From Magnetospirillum fulvum (lineage in GTDB: Bacteria > Pseudomonadota > Alphaproteobacteria > Rhodospirillales > Magnetospirillaceae), in contig NZ_FNWO01000004.1 in NCBI RefSeq assembly GCF_900108475.1, positions 240,299-304,298 of the forward strand: a stretch of DNA of 64,000 bases, read 5' to 3'. Numbering within the stretch: position 1 is the stretch's first letter; every line of letters begins with the position of its first letter. Shown here piece after piece: positions 60,570-64,000 of this stretch. The notes under the pieces were generated by a model. The model ran no database searches and was not told the DNA's origin. It saw nothing but the letters and a program-made list of their open reading frames with translations. A program made the translations under genes and the position numbers.

Positions 60570-62465
60570 CTACTCCGCCGACAGGGGGAGCGGCACGGCG
60601 GCATGGCCGTCGGCGCGGTGGCGATGGAGTTCGGCCAGACGGGTCACCAGTTCGTCGACGAAGACGTTCATGGTGGCCGCACTGTTCTTGATCCGGGTCA
60701 GCAGCCAGTTGTAGCCGAACAGGGCGGGGATCGCGACGGCCAGACCGGCCACCGTCGCCACCAGCGCCGCGGCGATGCCGGGGGCGATGGCGTTGACGTT
60801 GACGTCGCCCGAGGCGGCGATGGCGGCAAAGGTGATCATCACGCCGACCACGGTGCCGAGCAGGCCGAGGAACGGCCCGCCCGAAATCGCGATCGTCAGC
60901 ATCACCATCAGGCGGTTGAGGGACTGGGTCTCGCGGACCTGGATCGAATCGAGGGTGGCGCGGATCGCGGCGATCGATTCGGCGGTGAGGGCACGGCCAC
61001 GGCCGTTTTTGATGCGGGCGCGGATTTCCTCGGTGCCGGTCCGGTACAAGCGGTACAGCGACGAGGCGCGGACGACGTCGCTGTCGGCCTCGGTCAGCCG
61101 TCCGCCCAGACTGGCCACGGCGCGGGGGTCGTCCCGGTCGAGAAAGCTCCAATCGGCGACGGTCTCGCTGTACACCTCGAGGAAGCGGCGGTTGGCTTTC
61201 TCCAGCCGACTGAGCGAGACCGCCTTATCGACCATCACCACCCAGCTTAAGGCCGCCATCACCAGCAAAATGGCGATGATGACCCAGCCATCCATCGTCA
61301 CCGAGCCGAGGATCACCGCGAAATAGCCGCTGACCCAGCTCGATTTCTCTTCGTCGGGACCAAAGCCGAGCAGCTTCGCTCCGTCCGCGCCCTGGCCGAT
61401 CGCGTCGAACTTGATCGCTCCGGCCGACCGCGCCGTCTTGGCCAGGCGCAGTTCGTCGATCTCGCCGACGAACCCGGCCTGGAGCGGTGCGATCGAGACG
61501 GGGGGCGCGCCCTTCGCCGTCGGGAGCGCGACCGGAGCCGGAGCCGGGCTGTCGCCGCCAAGCTGTGCCGGTCCCGCCAGTCCCGGCAGCGCGGCGGCCA
61601 GCGTGGCCACCTGGGCCCCGTCGGCATAGAGCGCGATCTGCCCCCCTCCGCCGGCGGTGACGGCAAGGTGATGCCACGATCCCACCGGCAGCGCCGTCGC
61701 TCCTTGCGCCCGGCCCGCGCCGGAAATCTCGACGAACGGAGCCCCGCCCGCCAGGCCGATCGTCAGGTATTTTTCCCCGTCGCGGCGCGAGAAGAGTACC
61801 GCTTCGGGTTGGGCCGCTCCCGGTTTGACCCAGGCCGACCAGCTCATCGTGCCGCCCTCGGTCCAGGTCAGCGACGGAGCCGCGGGCAGGGTCACCGGGG
61901 CCTGTCCGTCGAGCTTCAGGCCGGGTCCGATCAACGCGCCGTCGGCGGCGACGACCGGGGTCAGCGAACCGTTGTTCCACGCCGTCCAATCGCGCGCCGG
62001 TTGAGACCGCTCGCCGAAATGATAGGCCAGGGTGGTGTCGGGATCGAAGCTGCCCTTGGCATCCTCGGCCGAGGTCGCCTTGGCGTTGCCGTAATAGACG
62101 AAGAACGGAGTCTTGGTGCCGGGCCGGACGTCTTGCAGCCGCACCCAGACGAATGCCTCGCCCAGCAATCCGTCCCACTTCTCGACGTGGAATTTCAGCG
62201 GGGTCTTGTCGTCGCCGGCGACGAAGCGCAGATCGGCACCGTCGTCACGTGCCTTTTCGAAGCGGAAATTGCCCGCATGCAGCCGCACCAGGACCGGAAC
62301 GGTGCCGATCTCATCGGTGATCCCGGCGGCGCTCGCCCCGGTATCGACGGTCAGCGGCTTTCGTTGCGACCATTCGTCGTTCCACCAGGCGTTTGCCGCT
62401 CCCGGAACCAGGGCGACCCCGAGCGCCAGGCCGCACAGCATCTTTCGTATCGCATCACGTCGCAT
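60570..62465 (-). CDS. DUF2341-LamG-MotA/TolQ/ExbB fusion protein
   Basis: This is a 631-residue membrane protein. A signal peptide ends at ANA-WW (residue 26). A DUF2341 domain follows at about 30-150 (WNDEWSQRKPLTV, FVWVRLQDVRPGTKTPFFVYYG), then a LamG/concanavalin-like domain at about 185-345 (GTMSWSAWVKPG, VGSWHHLAVTAG, GFVGEIDELRLAKTA). The C-terminal ExbB/TolQ module at about 390-620 has three helices, with LTIAISGGPFLGLLGTVVGVM in the core. The large periplasmic head on a proton-channel subunit is far from ordinary ExbB (about 240 residues). It presumably senses or holds a secreted or wall-associated ligand while powering the TonB-like partner. Confidence 0.9.
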   Translation of the reverse strand: MRRDAIRKMLCGLALGVALVPGAANAWWNDEWSQRKPLTVDTGASAAGITDEIGTVPVLVRLHAGNFRFEKARDDGADLRFVAGDDKTPLKFHVEKWDGLLGEAFVWVRLQDVRPGTKTPFFVYYGNAKATSAEDAKGSFDPDTTLAYHFGERSQPARDWTAWNNGSLTPVVAADGALIGPGLKLDGQAPVTLPAAPSLTWTEGGTMSWSAWVKPGAAQPEAVLFSRRDGEKYLTIGLAGGAPFVEISGAGRAQGATALPVGSWHHLAVTAGGGGQIALYADGAQVATLAAALPGLAGPAQLGGDSPAPAPVALPTAKGAPPVSIAPLQAGFVGEIDELRLAKTARSAGAIKFDAIGQGADGAKLLGFGPDEEKSSWVSGYFAVILGSVTMDGWVIIAILLVMAALSWVVMVDKAVSLSRLEKANRRFLEVYSETVADWSFLDRDDPRAVASLGGRLTEADSDVVRASSLYRLYRTGTEEIRARIKNGRGRALTAESIAAIRATLDSIQVRETQSLNRLMVMLTIAISGGPFLGLLGTVVGVMITFAAIAASGDVNVNAIAPGIAAALVATVAGLAVAIPALFGYNWLLTRIKNSAATMNVFVDELVTRLAELHRHRADGHAAVPLPLSAE

Positions 62466-62508
62466 CGCGGATTTCCCTATTTTCGTCGCGTTTAGACTTG
62501 GATCGCGG

Positions 62509-64000
62509 TCAGAACTCGCCCCACAGGCGGAAGTGAAGCCGGGGGCTGCCCCGTTTCGTGCTCTCCTGGGCGATCATCGGAATCCCCAGGTCGACAGTGC
62601 TGCTGATGTGGTCGAGCAATTTGATCCGCGTCCCCACCCCGTAGCTCCACAGGGTGAAATTCTCGCGCTGCTCTTCCAGCGGGTGCTTGATCGCGAGCCG
62701 GGCTCCGTCGAGGAACAGATGGAATCGCCACTCGTTGAGGATGTCGTCGCCCAGCAGCTTCGTCAGGGACGGGGTCCGCAGTTCCGCCGTGCCCGCCATC
62801 GCGGTGTCGCCCAGCGCCTCGGATTCCAGATAGCCGCGCACGGTGTCGAGGCCACCGGCCGAGAATTGCTCGGAACTGATCAGGGCGTCGTTGCTCAACT
62901 GGCCCTGGACCTTGGCGAAGCCCTGGGTCTCCAGCGGCAGTTCCTGGGTGCGCGAGACGTCGCCGCGGAAATAGAAGAATCCGCCGGTCGCCTTGTAGCG
63001 TTTGTTGTCGAATTCTTCCCACTGGCTGCCCGCGGGGCGCAGGTTGAAGGTCACCGCCGCGTTCAATTGCGTCGTCGATTCGGTGCCCATCCAGGTTGCG
63101 GCATAGGCTCCGGTCACCGGCCAATAGGTGATCGGCGTCGCGTATCCGTCGGCCTCCGCCAGGGTCACCCGTTCCTGAAAGCGCTTGCGGTCGAGCCCGA
63201 CCGACAGGGTGTGGTAGAAATCGGTCTGCGGCGGCAGGGAGATGATCGCCCTGGCCCCGATGATGTCGCCCTTGCCCGCGACATTCATGATGCCCAGCGT
63301 CGAGACGTCGCTTTCCTGCTTGACCGCATAGCCCAAGAGCGACAGCCACGGCACCGAGGCGAAGCGGGCCAGATACGACCCGGAATAGACCTCGCCGTCC
63401 TCAGCCCGGCTGGGCGCCACCTGATAGCCCAGCGTCAGCGAGTGGCCCATCTGCCACAGATTGTCGTAATGGACCGAGCCGTTGAGGCGGAGCTTGGTGG
63501 TGTCCTTGCTGTAGCGGTTGTTCAGTTCCAGCGAGGCGTGCAGCGGAAAGGTGTCATCGACATTGAGATCGACATCGACCGTGCCCGGCCTCACCCCCGC
63601 TTTCAGCGCCGGAGTCACCCGCCGGTCGGGAATCTGGTTCAGCGCGACGATGTCGGCGGACACCGCGTCGAAATTCGGAACCGTTCCTTCCTTCAACGAC
63701 GGGGCCGCGTCCTTGATCTCGTCCAAATCGAAATAGCGCGAGCCCTTGACCCGCAATCGCCCGATCTTGCCCTCGACCACTTTCAGCGTGACGATTCCAC
63801 CCTTGACCTGCTGCGGCGGAATCTCGACCCCGACGGTCTGAAAGCCTTTGGCGGTGTAAGCCTTTTCCAGCGCCGCGCGGGCGTCCTCGACATCCGTCAG
63901 GGTCTTGTCCGGCCCAAGGAACGGATAGACCGCCGCCTCGACCTCGGACTGGCTGAGCAGATTCGCCCCCTCGATCCGGTATTCCAGAATCTCGACGCGC
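62509..64000 (-). CDS. TpsB outer-membrane transporter (N-terminus beyond window)
   Basis: The visible part is about 497 codons, open to the window edge, so the start lies outside. The first visible residues (VEILEYRIEGANLLSQSEVEAA) form POTRA 1 of the ShlB/FhaC family, followed by POTRA 2 (IGRLRVKGSRYFDLDEI) and the barrel with the FhaC-type motif FLDGARLAIKHPLEEQRENF. The C-terminus LHFRLWGEF ends in Phe. It exports TpsA proteins in Gram-negative two-partner secretion. It is the first gene of the operon seen here, about 7 kb before its presumed TpsA partner. Confidence 0.92.
   Translation of the reverse strand, partial: RVEILEYRIEGANLLSQSEVEAAVYPFLGPDKTLTDVEDARAALEKAYTAKGFQTVGVEIPPQQVKGGIVTLKVVEGKIGRLRVKGSRYFDLDEIKDAAPSLKEGTVPNFDAVSADIVALNQIPDRRVTPALKAGVRPGTVDVDLNVDDTFPLHASLELNNRYSKDTTKLRLNGSVHYDNLWQMGHSLTLGYQVAPSRAEDGEVYSGSYLARFASVPWLSLLGYAVKQESDVSTLGIMNVAGKGDIIGARAIISLPPQTDFYHTLSVGLDRKRFQERVTLAEADGYATPITYWPVTGAYAATWMGTESTTQLNAAVTFNLRPAGSQWEEFDNKRYKATGGFFYFRGDVSRTQELPLETQGFAKVQGQLSNDALISSEQFSAGGLDTVRGYLESEALGDTAMAGTAELRTPSLTKLLGDDILNEWRFHLFLDGARLAIKHPLEEQRENFTLWSYGVGTRIKLLDHISSTVDLGIPMIAQESTKRGSPRLHFRLWGEF

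Noticed and set aside
1..64000. tRNA, rRNA, CRISPR array or insertion sequence
   Set aside because: No rRNA-like blocks, direct-repeat/spacer pattern, transposase frame or recognisable tRNA was seen on either strand.

Overview
The window is GC-rich DNA from a Gram-negative bacterium. Long overlapping operons, TonB/ExbBD systems, a CobN plus ChlI/ChlD-type chelatase and several large exported proteins suggest an alphaproteobacterium, probably of the Rhodospirillales type. That placement is inference from gene content, because no rRNA or other marker is present. No tRNA, rRNA, CRISPR array or insertion sequence was seen. Nearly every base is coding, and most neighbouring genes overlap by a few bases.

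Region 1 (1-14683, + strand). A small orphan protein with an Ala/Gly-rich centre ends at a clear hairpin terminator. Next comes a six-gene operon: a TIGR03032-family protein, a 2080-residue surface protein with an LEPR-type N-terminal motif and a DUF4347 domain, a TolC-like lipoprotein, two HlyD-like adaptors, and a PqqD-like/M50 peptidase/HlyD fusion. It looks like a dedicated export route for the giant protein. It contains no ABC transporter, and the giant protein shows no RTX repeats.

Region 2 (about 14800-32019, + strand). A cobalamin riboswitch precedes ten overlapping genes: a BtuB-like receptor, TonB, a BtuF-like binding protein, a BtuC-like permease, a BtuD-like ATPase, a radical SAM protein with an extra Cys-rich C-terminus, CobN, a divergent second CobN-like protein, a ChlD-like VWA subunit and a ChlI-like ATPase. 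The set joins corrinoid or cobalt uptake to metal-chelatase chemistry.

Region 3 (32062-42292, both strands). This is an iron-siderophore uptake locus: ExbB-ExbD-TonB, an AraC/PchR-type regulator started from TTG, two YbtP/YbtQ-like ABC half-transporters, a TonB-dependent receptor and an RhtX/FptX-type MFS transporter. Fur-box-like sites lie upstream of exbB and of the receptor. No siderophore biosynthesis gene is present.

Region 4 (42457-64000, - strand). This is a two-partner secretion operon. In transcription order it holds TpsB (its N-terminus lies beyond the window), a DUF2341-LamG-ExbB fusion, ExbD, a TonB-like protein, a porin, a coiled-coil periplasmic protein, a parvulin-type isomerase, a YbjN-like protein and a 4315-residue filamentous-haemagglutinin-like TpsA. 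A nested set of inverted repeats separates it from the convergent siderophore locus.

The strongest candidates for undescribed biology are the ABC-less export locus built around an M50-HlyD fusion, the energised two-partner secretion operon, and the riboswitch operon with a motif-altered second CobN and a radical SAM enzyme.
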